NCBI GenBank assembly: GCA_003117195.1
Contig: BDSI01000003.1
Coordinates: 744,001-808,000 of the forward strand
Origin: Eudorina sp. 2006-703-Eu-15
Lineage: Eukaryota; Chlorophyta; Chlorophyceae; Chlamydomonadales; Volvocaceae
DNA length: 64,000 nt
Direction of reading: 5' to 3'
Positions within the stretch are counted from its first letter, which is position 1, and each line of letters starts with the position of its first letter. The translations under genes were made by a program, and so were the position numbers. Below, piece after piece: positions 47,082 to 57,183 of the stretch. Under the pieces are notes generated by a model, which made no database searches, was not told the origin of the DNA, and saw only the letters and a list, made by a program, of their open reading frames with translations.

Positions 47082-50000
47082 TGCTGCGGACTGTGTGTAT
47101 GGTGTAACGAAGTGAGCAAGAGATATGTGCGGCGCTTATGAGATGCCGGCACCGTCAGACAGGAAAGGTTGGCCGGGAAGGAGGGGTTGAGTGGGGGTGC
47201 CCGCCGAAAAGGGTGATGGGAGGGGTGGCTGGCGTCCATGAAGGGTGCCGGCTACGAGGGCAGGGGGTTACGGTATGAAGGCAGAAAAACGAAGGCACCG
47301 CGACTGCCGGTTGGTGGGTAAAAACACCAACCCCAGAAGCAAACCCGGGCACTCCCAAATGCCGGCTGGGGATACCGGTAAATTGAAAAATAAAATGAAA
47401 ACGGCTGCGGAAACTGGGCATGCATCCATCGAGGAGCCGGTGGCCCCATGGGCCGTATGGCAGGTGGGTTGAGTTCGGCACAAGACAGGGCAGGCGGCGA
47501 TCCAACGGCAGGAGCGAGGGCATTGCATGAACCGTACGACCGTACGACGTACTGCAGCGCCCCGGACGGTCCAGGGGGGGATGGGGGCCCCCGAGCGGAC
47601 GTGGCAGGCACGCAGCGCGCGGGTGGGTCCGGGAGGGACTAGACAGGGAGACGTGTCTGTCGGCGGTGCGATGTGGTGGGCGACACTGGGCCCCTCTGGC
47701 CGTGCGCGCGCGCGCAGGGGCACCGGGATCTGCAGGAGCACGTTGTGGCGGTGCCTTCCCGACGGGACGCGCCCCCTCCTCGAGCAGCGCGCCCCCGACC
47801 CCAACCACCTTCACGAGCTCCCTTATCCACATGCTCCCCCTCCTCCTTAAGAGCCGGTCTCGGCCAGTCCCGCCAGAGGGCCGCCGGCACCGTCCCGTCG
47901 CCGCTGCGACACGCCCACCGCAGTCCCGTTCCGTTCCGTTGGGAGCAACACACCACAGTTCACAGGCTAATCTGCACATCACCCGCCCTTCTCCCCTTCC
48001 ATCCCCCCTAGTCGGCGCGGCCCCGCCGACGCCACCCCTTCCGCCCGAAAGCGCCCCCCCATCGCCGCAGCTCTGGCAGCTCACACCCCCAGGGATGCAC
48101 GGTCACGACCAAACCCCCAGGATGCACGGCTAGGCGAACCCCCCCCCCAGTCCGTCGCACTCTACCCCGTGACTATCCGCGCACCGCCTGGCGCGCATGC
48201 GTCGGAAGGCTTCCTCCAGGGAGGGAGGAGGACAGGAGCCTCACAGAACGGAGGACCTGCGCGGACCCGACCCGGGCCGCAGCTACCAACGGAACCCACG
48301 CCCCCTTGGACATCTTGCCTGCCTGCCGGCTGTCGCCGGATGTGAGCTGCGGCGCTGCCTTCACACCCCCGTGGGCAGTCCCTCGGTGCGTCGTGCACCG
48401 GCCGCTCCCACACACATACATACCCTGGGGTGGTGGCTCCACTCCTGGGAGAGCTCTCTAAGTACCCACGGAACCATGCAGTGCAACCGAGGCCCCATGA
48501 CAGCAGTCCCATGGGTCACGTGACAACACCGCCGCTCCCCGGCACTCACCCACTAACGTCACGATGATGACGGCGACCCAGATGGCGACACCCTGAGAGG
48601 GGGGCAGGTAAGGCAGGGGAGGCGGGGGCCCCTCGGGGGGTTAACGGGGTTGCGGTTTCGGGGCGACACGGACATGCGATGTCATATCACGGAGTGTTGG
48701 GAGGCGGGTGTGTGGGCGGGTGAGGGAGCACCCGCAGGACGGGCACTCCAGGGGGCCACGGCGCGCTACCGTTACATTCCCGGCGGTGGGGGTGTTTCGC
48801 CTCCAGGAGGAGACGCGCCTCCAGGAGGAGACGGAGAGTCGGGCGATGGGGAGCAAAGGGCTAAAAGCATATGGCCGTACGGACACACACGCACACGCGC
48901 TCGTTCTCTTTCACACACGCGCACATCTGTCGGCGCGGCCGTGCCCCGTTGCACATCCCGCAATCCCCTTGAACAGGGGGCTGCAAGGCGCAGCCGCTCA
49001 GGAAGGGCTTCTGCCCGTTCCCTCGTTGGGGCACAGATGTCGCCGGTCCTCGGTGAAAAGGGATCGGGGGCGCGCCCTTGGTTGAGAGCGAGGGGACAGA
49101 GGCCCCTTACGCCCCTCTCCCCCGTATCAGAGAAAGAGTGCTTCGGCGGTGTTTCCGTTAGAGCTGGGTTAGCAGCCCTTGGCCAGTGCCAGGCCCGGTC
49201 AGATATGTCACGATACACCCATACATCCACAGAGCACACACACAGCTCAGCTTTTCACCTCGCTAACACACAGACAGACAGACAGACAGACAGACCACAC
49301 AAAAATTAAGTCGCTCATATGGCTCCAGGCATGGTCCAAGGCGACACAGGAGGTCAGGCTTGCAACCCAGTGCTGCCTCCCCTACCGCCTCCCCTCCCAT
49401 CCCCCAGTGCTGTGCTGCAGGTGCCCTCGCTGAGGGGATCGGAGACCTGAGCCGCGAGATGAGATACCGGTGGCAATGTGTGCAGCTCCGCGCCATCCCG
49501 GGCGGCCCCACCTCAATCCAGTGATTCTTTGCTCGCTCCTCGGGGATTGCTGACCCCAGAATGGTGGAGACCTGCGGACGGCACGCGGGTGAAGCGAGGC
49601 AGGACGGTTATGACGTGGACTGCGGAGCAACTCGAAGTGCGGCGCGCCGCAACGCGAAAACTCGGTGCTGCATTCATTCATTTGGTCATACGTTTGGTGA
49701 ATCACCCGCAAGCGTGAACAACACCCATTCATCCATCCGGAAACCGGACAGAGAGCGGAGCCTCGAAGGAGGGCGCCAACCAACGTGGGCAACAAAAGCA
49801 GCAGCGCAGGGAGGACGGGATTGAATTGGGGATGTGTCATAAGACAGGTGGATACCGATGGAAGGGAGCGCGGCACGGCACTGAGCTACTGTGCTATGCG
49901 ACGGCACGACCGTTGACTGTCCTGGCCCTGGCAACCCCCGACAAGCGCCCAGCAGTTTGTGCTCCTCTCTCATCACTATCCCCCTGCGAAGGTTTTGCAT

Positions 50001-50560
50001 TCATCGTTGGTAACCTCCGCAAAACACCGACGAGCTTACCGCGGCCGCCGCAATCAGCAATATGAGGATGGGGTCTTGCACGACCTCCCATACGAGGACG
50101 AAGAACTGCGGTGCAAAGAAGAAGTCGTAGGATTTTTACGTGCGTAGAGCCGCTCAGCTCGCAATATCTCAGCGCGTAAATACTTGCTTGCCCGCTTCAT
50201 GTTCATATGTTATCTCACATTCTTAGGAGGAACCTCAGCATGCTTATTGGCACCAAAAGCTCTCCGGTGTTCTGACACTGAGTCGAGGCCAGTGGCATTA
50301 GGGTCAGCGTTTAGTCCCCTGTCTGGCGAAGTACCCAGCATCTTGGCGAGCCCCTCCGCTCTTCCAACCCTGTTATAGAACTCCATGTCTTTATCCTGCG
50401 CGAGCAACACTTGTTATGTTGAATATTTGCCAGAAGTGGGGCGGAGTGCCAGTGCGCGCACCTCATTCGCCTTGGTGAGTTCATCAAACCCGACTTCATA
50501 AAGGCATGCCCCTTTGCCGGGTGACTCGTCGTCGCTATTAGCGACAGCACCTCTGGGCAT
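32204..50560 (-). CDS. Plasma-membrane-type Ca2+-ATPase (P-type, IIB), 23 exons
   Basis: ATP-driven export of Ca2+ from the cytosol. Exons in order: 50560-50462, 50395-50219, 50105-50040, 49571-49512, 48592-48550, 46749-46466, 45978-45785, 44965-44802, 44542-44331, 44156-44007, 43725-43600, 42940-42805, 42389-42130, 41569-41426, 40960-40742, 40445-40341, 40047-39865, 39462-39395, 39231-38994, 34115-34017, 33581-33435, 32904-32813, 32399-32204; 1153 aa, all phases closing. Motifs: SLTGES (222-225), PEGLP in TM4, DKTGT with phospho-Asp about 385, [19 protein letters not shown] (about 716), [17 protein letters not shown] in TM6. TM9-TM10 are followed by a 65-residue tail with a His run. Start chosen at [12 protein letters not shown], the first ATG before the conserved cytosolic N-terminal region (GLAKML, PPKNFFVLVWE). 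Oddities: a Cys-rich loop between TM7 and TM8 (about 875-976), no obvious long basic calmodulin-binding helix at either end, and a retrotransposon in the intron 38993-34116. Confidence 0.93.
34301..34551 (+). repeat. Split direct repeat A1 (left end)
   Basis: Begins TAGATTTTAGGTTAATCCG and ends TTCGGAGGCCTT; identical over 251 bp to A2 at 38311-38561 (offset 4010). Confidence 0.95.
34590..35249 (+). CDS. Gag-like nucleocapsid protein with CCHC zinc knuckle
   Basis: Structural, nucleic-acid-binding protein of the retrotransposon, expected to package its RNA. The ATG at 34590 gives 219 aa. The first half is Ala-rich and helical. A basic PPPKRPRA patch and an acidic DSEDSD stretch precede the knuckle [14 protein letters not shown] (C-x2-C-x4-H-x4-C), near residue 180. 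It ends RRRGPR and TAG. The frame is open upstream to 34512, but only through a GTG inside repeat A1, so ATG is preferred. The sequence looks intact. Confidence 0.8.
   Translation: MLGASADLEDAAAQLPGIGGWLKAAGIQQTASNQAAFNCQANRLINSNMVAAQAAALEAERADSLAVQAQLYAQATSAFRKVAEAHAASKELNDMAKIVPFREAVRLAKDGDQRGAGLVSSLASLSSEQLGHVANTLLGNRTTSARADPPPKRPRAVFTANGSDSEDSDGGVGKCYICKGAGHQFRDCPKLQEMSAQEQVDAMAKARRMVAQGRRRGPR
35434..35911 (+). repeat. 126-bp tandem array, 3.8 copies
   Basis: Units start with GGAGGGCAGCCCTGACTCCG at 35434, 35560, 35686 and 35811, giving a period of 126, 126 and 125 bp (one C lost in copy 3). The array stops abruptly at GGGGTTAAGGAG before CGTTTGTTTTG. It occupies the place where a reverse transcriptase would be expected, between gag and RNase H. 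A 126-bp period keeps frame (42 codons), so the array could be translated into repeats such as [20 protein letters not shown]. Confidence 0.92.
35911..36810 (+). CDS. DIRS-type RNase H protein, reverse transcriptase missing
   Basis: RNase H would remove the RNA strand of RNA/DNA hybrids during element replication. All four catalytic acidic positions are visible: [26 protein letters not shown] and [15 protein letters not shown]. About 160 further residues, rich in Trp/Pro ([30 protein letters not shown]), follow as in DIRS-group polyproteins. The stop is TGA 36808-36810. The frame is open back into the tandem array, with no start ATG that matches a family start, and no reverse transcriptase palm (no YxDD-type motif) precedes it. 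The protein is therefore an N-terminally deleted Pol. Confidence 0.82.
   Translation, partial: RLFCVWVVALADPDLDLVRGEFAGAEAATIFTDASGAGFGAAWDRAEMQGVWAPAERSLHIAWLELSAVLRALETWAPRLAGRRVLVRCDNNQAVAAINHGSTRVKDGRQISRSLAELAIRYQFEVRAEHIAGVDNVRADRLSRQLEQARALNLRLKPRTFRSLVGGVYAPSVDCCCDVLGLNAQAGCTTFFSPDNSVLGQAAQLAGKVLWAFPPKTLIGEVLGELEAAYRLNRSTRATVVVPHWPERTWFRQFVRGSGHGGGSFRVLTVLEKGRSHCLWPWGAEADPAAYDLLVLRLN
36818..38055 (+). CDS. PHD finger-tyrosine recombinase, with a -1 frame change
   Basis: Recombinase that would integrate the circular element DNA. The ATG at 36818 opens a frame with a PHD-like zinc finger: CVGC, then [12 protein letters not shown], then GWFRCPAC (C-x2-C-x10-C-x2-C-x4-H-x2-C...W-x2-C-x2-C). 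It continues into an [20 protein letters not shown] core-binding segment. Near 37150-37165 the reading must slip -1 (around CTGGGGT) to continue as [10 protein letters not shown], the frame that runs to TGA 38053-38055. Catalytic residues: Arg in [12 protein letters not shown]-x-x-R in [14 protein letters not shown], and the Tyr in VQLYMKK. The shift may be a mutation, a sequence error or programmed slippage. Confidence 0.8.
38068..38308 (+). repeat. Split direct repeat B1 (internal)
   Basis: 241 bp starting GGGGGTGTATGCGCTTAGG, matching B2 at 38650-38890 except for one C/T difference in a pyrimidine tract. It begins 12 bp after the recombinase stop codon. Confidence 0.95.
38311..38561 (+). 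repeat. Split direct repeat A2 (internal)
   Basis: Identical copy of A1, 2 bp after B1. The B1-A2 junction reproduces the joint expected of a circular intermediate. Confidence 0.95.
38650..38890 (+). repeat. Split direct repeat B2 (right end)
   Basis: Copy of B1 ending GACTCAAA. The next bases, GGAAGTG, return to the ATPase intron. An 88-bp unique spacer separates it from A2. Confidence 0.95.
40060..40135. repeat. GGGTCGGGTG-rich tandem repeat in ATPase intron
   Basis: About seven imperfect GGGTGGGGTC/GGGTCGGGTG units lie between ATPase exons. G-rich on the plus strand, so C-rich in the transcript. Confidence 0.85.
41214..41360. repeat. (CA)n microsatellite cluster in ATPase intron
   Basis: Several CA tracts broken by CACGTGCACA units; read as GT tracts in the ATPase pre-mRNA. 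Confidence 0.9.
47050..47081. repeat. (GT)16 microsatellite in ATPase intron
   Basis: An uninterrupted GT/TG run in the 1.8-kb intron between ATPase exons 5 and 6. That intron holds no other recognisable feature. Confidence 0.9.
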
Positions 50561-52366
50561 CTTGTGTGGACTGCTGGCCTATGCTGTGCAATATCTATGG
50601 AGGAAGAAAGGTCAGAAACAACAAACAAGTTATGCAGGCAATAATCTTAATGCCATAGCAACGCTTGAACTGATGCTCCTGTTATGCCGGCAGTTGAGTG
50701 AACCTCGTTGGCCAGACCACACTGACAGACAAACACCGTACACTTATGCGTTCCTCACCCGATTATATTCCCGGTACAGATTCCTATGTCATAAAATGGA
50801 CTAAGGAAACCATATGAATTTGTTCGATTAGGTCGTAATTTTTGCCGTCAATTATATGCGTGTAAGTTCGCGTGCATGCAAGGCTGTCCGAATCAAAGCT
50901 GCGTGAGTTTTACAACCGCATACTAATATGCAGTGCACATATGTAGTTATCGCATTGACTTCGATGTATGCAAACTTGACTCAGGGCACCTGTGGAATGG
51001 CGGCGTTTGCCGTACACGCGTGAAAGGTTGAACAAAGCTGCAGCAAAGAACATACATGGGAGTGTACTGTATTTTTCAAATGAGCTTATTTTTAAGATTA
51101 TCAGGTTATTAACCTCTCCCACACGCGATGGTTTGTGTGCGATGCGCCCTTCTCGCCAGCATCGGGCGTCGAAATGTAACGCGTGCAAGGTTCTCGTAAG
51201 GAACTGTATACATAACCTGTCATTGTAGTGCGCCTTCAAAAGAGCACTTTGTTTGTTGAAGCTCACGGTAGACAGTTTTTTAAGAGTTTCGACGCTAAGT
51301 CAGAAGGAAAGCGTTGCATGGATAACGCATGGTAATCGCGTAGTTTTTGTTCCGCCACCTTCGCCGAAGGAAGAACTGTTATGCCACCGGCGCCTCCTGG
51401 CTTGTTTGCTTCTACAAACACGAATGTGTGCAAGTACACCGCCATCCTCGAAGAGAATCAACCAAGTCGGTTAGTTGCGGCGTTCGATATGTCGACCACG
51501 TAACCGCAACTGTCGGTAGCTTCATTTCGCCACCGAATCCCGGTTTCTGCTCCTTCAAGGTGTCGGGCTCTCTGTCATGAAGGTCAAGAACAGACAGAAA
51601 GGGCCTTTGAGGAGGAGGTCCTCCCAGAGAAGACCCAAGTTTCTTTCGCGTTACTGTGCACATCATGTACCCGTCGGCAAACCGCTACCCTGAGGGCCCA
51701 TCCGAATCTTCAAGCAGACTGCAAAGCCATACGCGCACATGCTGCCCGCGCACAGCAGGGGTGTGGTTGATGCCAAGGCAAGTTCACGGGCACCTGCTCC
51801 TGGCTACCCAACTCTGCGGATCGTCGGCAGACGTCGGAAGTTGAGAGCCGACTGGAAGTTCCCGTCGGGAAGTTCCACCGGGAGGACGCAGCGTACGGAA
51901 GAACCGCCATCAGGGTCGTGAAAAGCGACGAAGCAGGGAGTCCTGCCGAGGCACGGTTCGACGGAGGCGCAAGCACCGCAGGCTCCGCAGTCCGGCAGAG
52001 CGGCTGCCCGGTGCCCGCCGCCTGAACGAGCGAATGAATCATGGCCGGGGCTAACGATCAGTTTACTGTGCGCCATGGCCGCGGACGAATGTTACTTGAC
52101 AGATCGAAACCAACAATGTCTTGAAACCTCCTCGAACCCCGCTTCGTTCCGTCCGCAGCTCCGCACGCGTCAACTTTTCGTGACCCTCCATCTGCTTTTC
52201 ACTCGAGCTCTTCACTCGAGCACGTCGCAGAACATCATACTCCGATTACTCCCCAAAGTCACCTGTCCACATCACAAAGTGAGCTCCCATTCCCCATGCA
52301 CGCAATGCGATTCTGAGCCCCACTAATTCAATTTCCCAACCGCGCAAGCGCGGTCCTGCACTGCAC
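50561..52366. other. Upstream region of the Ca2+-ATPase / 3' flank of the thioesterase
   Basis: 1.8 kb between two minus-strand genes, AT-richer than the coding parts. No third gene could be supported. A minus-strand TGTAA near 50908-50912 could end the thioesterase transcript but is far from its stop. No promoter motif was recognised. Confidence 0.4.
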
Positions 52367-55300
52367 TCATGGCGCGGCCGCCGCTGCGGCCGCCGCTGCC
52401 CCCTCCAGCTCCCCCACCACCTCCGTAAGCCACGACGCCTTGGCAGCACGGTTGTTGATGGGCCACAGGTGGTTGCCGGCCACCTCGGACAACCGAAAAC
52501 CGCCGCGGGTGTATCGGGCCCACGGCGCGACCAGATCTCTCTTGACTCGCCTGTACAGAAGGGCACAGTTGTGGGTGTGCGAAGTCCTTGCACTCAGTCC
52601 GCCGGGTTACGGTATGCCGGTCCGGAGGCCGCCTTCCAGATGCAGCCATGCTACTGTTGTGCAGATGTACATCATTGTAACCCGACGTGCATGTGTATAG
52701 CTGCGAAAGCGCCCTTGGACCCGAGCGAGCTGTAGTTGACATGTTTGGACCTGCGCTGCGCTTTCTCTGACCAGGCCACCGTGAGACCCCAGACCCGCCC
52801 TGCTCGTCCCTCAGACCCGCCCTGCTCGTCCCTCAGACCCGCCCCGCTCGTCCCTCAACCCCGCCCCGCTCGTCCCTCAACCCCGCCCCGCTCGTCCCCC
52901 AACCCCGCCCCGCTCGTCCCCCAACCCCGCCCTGCTCGTCCCTCAACCCCGCCCCGCTCGTCCCCCAACCCCGCCCCGCTCGTCCCTCAACCCCGCCCCG
53001 CTCGTCCCCCAACCCCGCCCCGCTCGTCCCCCAACCCCGCCCCGCTCGTCGATCAACCCACCTGTCCTGGTTGCCCCAGAACGCCCCAATGGGGAAGTCA
53101 AAGGGCTGCACGGGCGGGGGCGGCAGCGCCAACGCGGCGGCGGAGGAAGACGAGGCGGCGGCGGCGGCGGCGGAAGACGACGCGGCGCAGGTCGGCTGTG
53201 GGCCCCCTTCCCCATCGACCGCTGAGCCTGGGTCCCCGGACAGGGAGCAGGGGCGCAAGGGTCACCGGTGTACGTCTACCTGCCCCGGTAGATCGCTGGC
53301 GGTTCCCGGTTCACGGCCAACACAGCAGCGAGAGGCACATGTATCAAGTGCCTCTCGATGCAATCATGGGCCTCAGAACAATGGCACGCCATAGAACAAC
53401 AACCATATGCCTCCGTGTGGAAGTGGGAGTCTAGGGCCGCGCGGCGGTCCCGGGAAGGTGGCAGCAGTGCTGCAGCACACGGTCAATGCGCGGTGGGGAA
53501 TCCCAGCGCCCCGCACCGCACCGTCGTGGCCGTATTCCTCGTCCCGTACAGCATCCTCGTACGATGTATCGGGTCGCAGCTCGTACTCGTCGAACACAGT
53601 GCAGTCCGCGCGCAGAATCGGCTCGTACAACTGAAACGCGCCGTACGGGGTTAAGGAAAACGGGGTTATCGGCCGATTCCACTTTTTCACACAACAGACA
53701 CACACAGATCGAGTTGGCCCAGTGAGAGCGGTGCGTGCCGTGCAAAGCGAAAAAGCTTAGGTGTAACGGGCAGCGTGTGCTGCTGCTAAACAAACAAGGC
53801 TGCGGTGCAGTGCGGTGCGGTGTGCGCCCAGCCGGGTCTGCCTCTGGCTGCAAGGGACGCGACTCGGCTCCACTCACGGCCTCCACCCGTCCACCGCCCA
53901 TGCATGCTGTGTTGCTGTCTGGGCCCCACCTGGGGTGGCGACCTCCCTTCGTCCCATGTAGACCTCAGACCCGGCCCCCATGGACCCCAGCCCCCTCGCG
54001 GGGACTTGCCGGCGGCTGCCGCCCCTCCCGATGTGACCCCGGGCCCCACCACCTGCCACATGTCGGGGGTGAACACCACCTCATTGACGTCCCACCCTCG
54101 CATCTCCTCCTGCAGAGGGAGAGGGAGTGGGGGGGGAGGAGGTGGAATGCGGGCGGAGGCCGAGGAGTTGGAATGCGGGGAAGGGAAAAAAAACACAAAG
54201 ACGGCAGCACGGGCCGGGCTGCTGGGTGCAGGACGCGCCTTTATGGACCATGCGCGACATTATACGGCCAGCGCGGTGCGGGTTTGACGTTTGGGGTCGT
54301 CGCAAACATGAGATGTGCTGAAGAGAGCCAGCGCGGCACGCTCCGCACGCAGCCGTGAGCAACATTTGGAGCACGCCCAAGCAAGACCTGGCGTGGTGTC
54401 GTACCTTGAAGTCCGCATCGCTGAGCGTCCGCTGCTGACGCCACGGCCGCTTCTCGTACGGCAGATCTGGGTACGGCATGGCCGACAGGCACCACGCGCG
54501 CGGCAGCGGCAGCCCCTCGCGCCGCAGCGCGCGCAGCAGCTCGAAACACACCCACGTGCCGTACGAGTGCGACACAACAGCGTACGGCACGTTGGACGAC
54601 AGCAGCGATACCATCACGGGTAGCAGTGCCCTGGCCGCGTCCTGTACGGCAGCGCCCATGGACCAGGGGAGGCCAATCCACCTTGCAAATATACAAAGAC
54701 AGTACGGCCTTGCATGGGCCCCACGTTGATCGTTCGGGTCGAACGAAAGCAGCACCAGGCACAGCAGCAGGCAAGGATCCGCACACGCGGCGCAGCTGTA
54801 GCTTCTGCCGCCCGCCGGGACGCTGTTCTTCTCCATCCCGCCTTGCCCGCTGCTGAACTACCTGCACCTTACCCCTGCACCTGCACCTGCCCTCGTGCCT
54901 CAACGCGCCGTCATCATCCGCCACTGGCCCCCTCACCCACCCACCTGCGCCGTGGTGATGAACGGCTCCTTGGCTCGGGTGCCCCGCCCCGGCATCTGGA
55001 CCGCAAGAAGCTCCACACCCGTGCCCCGGCACCACTCCTGTGGGCCCATTCGGCGGTAGATACGGTGCGTCAACGGTCAACTCCCAACAGCTTCTGCCGA
55101 ACGGAAAAACCCCAAGCCTCCATCCCCAGCCGTCAACCCCCTTTCGTCAATAAGGACAGCGAAATCGCTAAACCCGCACCCAGGGCGCTGCTATGAAACC
55201 CTCCACTGCCGCATCACAGAGTCGCCCCAGAAGCCAAGACCAGGCGTCAACCAGGCGAGGTAAAAACCGCTGGATCAACTGTAACCGTCTTTACTCTGAG

Positions 55301-57183
55301 TCAGCCATCAAACGGTCACAACTGCAAACCCGTACTGGCAGACCTGCCCGTGTCACCCACACCGACCCCCTGCTAAGCACAACTATCGTGAAATCGAGGT
55401 GGCAGGGTCCTTTTTGTGGGCCGGCCTTCAGAGGTCCCATCCCCCGCGGACGCGTGGGGCCCAGCAGCGACCCATGGGCCCACCAGCAGCGACCCATGGG
55501 CCCACCAGCAGCGACCCATGGGCCTACCAGCAGCGACCCATGGGCCCACCAGCAGCGACCCATGGGCCCACCAGCAGCGACCCATGGGCCCACCAGCAGC
55601 GACCCATGGGCCCACCAGCAGCGACCCATGGGCCCACCAGCAGCGACCCATGGGCCTACCAGCAGCGACCCATGGGCCCACCAGCAGCGACCCATGGGCC
55701 CACCAGCAGCGACCCATGGGCCCACCAGCAGCGACCCATGGGCCCACCAGCAGCGACCCATGGGCCTACCAGCAGCGGACTGGGGCTGCGTCGCGGGCCG
55801 GTGCCCTCTGAGGTCCACATGTCTTCCGCGTTGCCCGCCGAGTGGAACGCCAGGACTCGCATCCTGCGGAATGTGTACGTGAGTGTGTCGGGCAAAGGGA
55901 GGCATCACTGGGTCGGCTAACTTGGCCTACCGGGCCGAGCTGCCATCGCGAAGGCTAGCACAAAGCCCAATAATGCCAATGCAATGCCGTACAGATGACC
56001 TAAAACACCCACACGTCCCTCCCTCGTCCCCCCCCAACACACACATATACGCTACGACAGGTGGGTGGGTGTCGCCCGAAGCAGCGGCACGCGGCACAGC
56101 AGTACAGTGCGCGTCGGCACTCATCACCTTGGGCGTGGCGTGGAGGTGCCGCTCATCTTGAGCCCGGGGAACCAGCGGGCCAGCTGCTCGGGGTTGCAAG
56201 CCGCGGGCGGCGCCGCCGCTGGGAGCGACAGACCCGTGGGCCGTTGGGCGCCTTGGAGGGGGCGACGTGGAACGAGCTGTTCCTTGAAGTACTGTCGGAT
56301 TTGATCCTCAGACCTGCACAGACAGGCGATGGAGCAGGATAGAGCCCCCGGAGCGAGGTATGGTCAGGTGCCCCAGCACGCCAGCAGCCGTGAGCAGGGT
56401 TGGGCCAGCGCTCCGCAGCAGGCACCCAGCCAGCAACCGCGAGACACGGCCCCCATCCAGCCACCGAGCAAAATGGTCATAAACCTTCCAAATTCCATTT
56501 CCAGGAAATACAATGCACGCAGGTCCTGGCATGTATGTGCCGTAACGAAGCAACCCTACCCTAGCCTCCGCGGCGAACGAACACCGGCACCGACCGTCGC
56601 TCGGCAACGGCGGCCCGCCGGCGACCAGACATTTCTGCCCACCCGCCCCCTACCAGCTCAGCGCGGCCTCCTCGGGCGGCGCTGCCACCTGCCCCGGCCG
56701 CTGCGCCTCCGCCTCCTCCATCAGGACCTGCAGCCGGAACGAATACCACGCAGGGGCGACCGGCGACAGCCCGCTTGTGGTGGGGCTACGTAGGATCGGG
56801 CTCCTCGTGTTCTAAGCTAGAGCTGGGCCGCTGTTTGACCGCTGTTTGACCGCCGTTTGACCGCCGTTTGACCGCGGTACAGGTCACGTGCAGATGGCCA
56901 CGCACGCACCACGTCGCGGCCCAGTTTCCTTTTTGCACCACGTCGCCCGAGGAACAGGGCGCAACGGACCGCCCCGGATGAGGCCTGGGGGCCGCGCCAT
57001 GGCGGGCCAACCCCGGGTGGCGGGCTAATCTCAGCCATGTCATCAAACGCTTGTACGGACAGCGTTTCCATGTGCACATCCCCGGGGAGGGGGTGAGCCA
57101 GTGGAGCTGATGCGGCGGGCCGGCAGTCCACACATGCATACCTCAATGAGGCTGACCCTGCGTGCCTGCTCGGGCGTTAGCAT
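52367..57183 (-). CDS. Type II thioesterase (alpha/beta hydrolase), about 10 exons
   Basis: Hydrolyses acyl thioesters, classically removing wrong acyl groups from carrier proteins of polyketide or peptide synthases. Exons: 57183-57142, 56727-56654, 56313-56128, 55863-55770, 55037-54937, 54681-54405, 54109-54053, 53630 to an unresolved donor, an unresolved acceptor to 53062, 52550-52367. Family landmarks in order: RVLAFHSAGNAEDMW, VELLAVQMPGRGTRAKEP, nucleophile SHSYG (Ser about 205), LPRAWCLSAMPYPDLP, EEMRGWDVNEVVFTPDMW, LYEPILRADCTVFDEYEL, FPIGAFWGNQDRRV with the acid, and GNHLWP with the catalytic His. A leading segment of about 105 residues (MLTPEQARRVSLIE, EDQIRQYFKEQL) is not part of the usual enzyme. 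The 54937 donor is chosen because it closes phase; the nearer GTGGGT would break it. Two 22-bp minisatellites lie in its introns. No synthase neighbour is visible. Confidence 0.85.
52791..53054. repeat. 22-bp minisatellite, 12 copies
   Basis: Units of AGACCCGCCCTGCTCGTCCC-TC type with few substitutions fill exactly 264 bp. They lie in the last intron of the thioesterase gene and begin a few bases inside the donor at 53061. Confidence 0.93.
55462..55769. repeat. 22-bp minisatellite, 14 copies
   Basis: Units start CAGCAGCGACCCATGGGCC- and end CAC or TAC. The array fills 308 bp, and its right edge coincides with the exon-intron donor of thioesterase exon 4 (55770/55769). On the sense strand each unit contains CTGCTG followed by GTGGGCC or GTAGGCC, that is, a copy of the donor. 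Confidence 0.95.
56828..56876. repeat. TGTTTGACCGC short tandem repeat
   Basis: Four to five 11-bp units (TTTGACCGCCG/TTTGACCGCTG) in intron 1 of the thioesterase gene. Confidence 0.85.

Noticed and set aside
47155..48084. 309-codon minus-strand frame in an ATPase intron
   Set aside because: No family resemblance, no conserved motif; flanking ATPase exons splice across it in phase.
55462..55769. Regular 22-bp units suggesting a CRISPR array
   Set aside because: Units are contiguous with no spacers, in a eukaryotic intron; it is a minisatellite.
55291..55908. 205-codon minus-strand frame of Gly-Pro-Met-Gly-Arg-Cys-Trp-Trp repeats
   Set aside because: It is created by the 22-bp minisatellite inside a thioesterase intron; open frames arise from the lack of stops in the unit.
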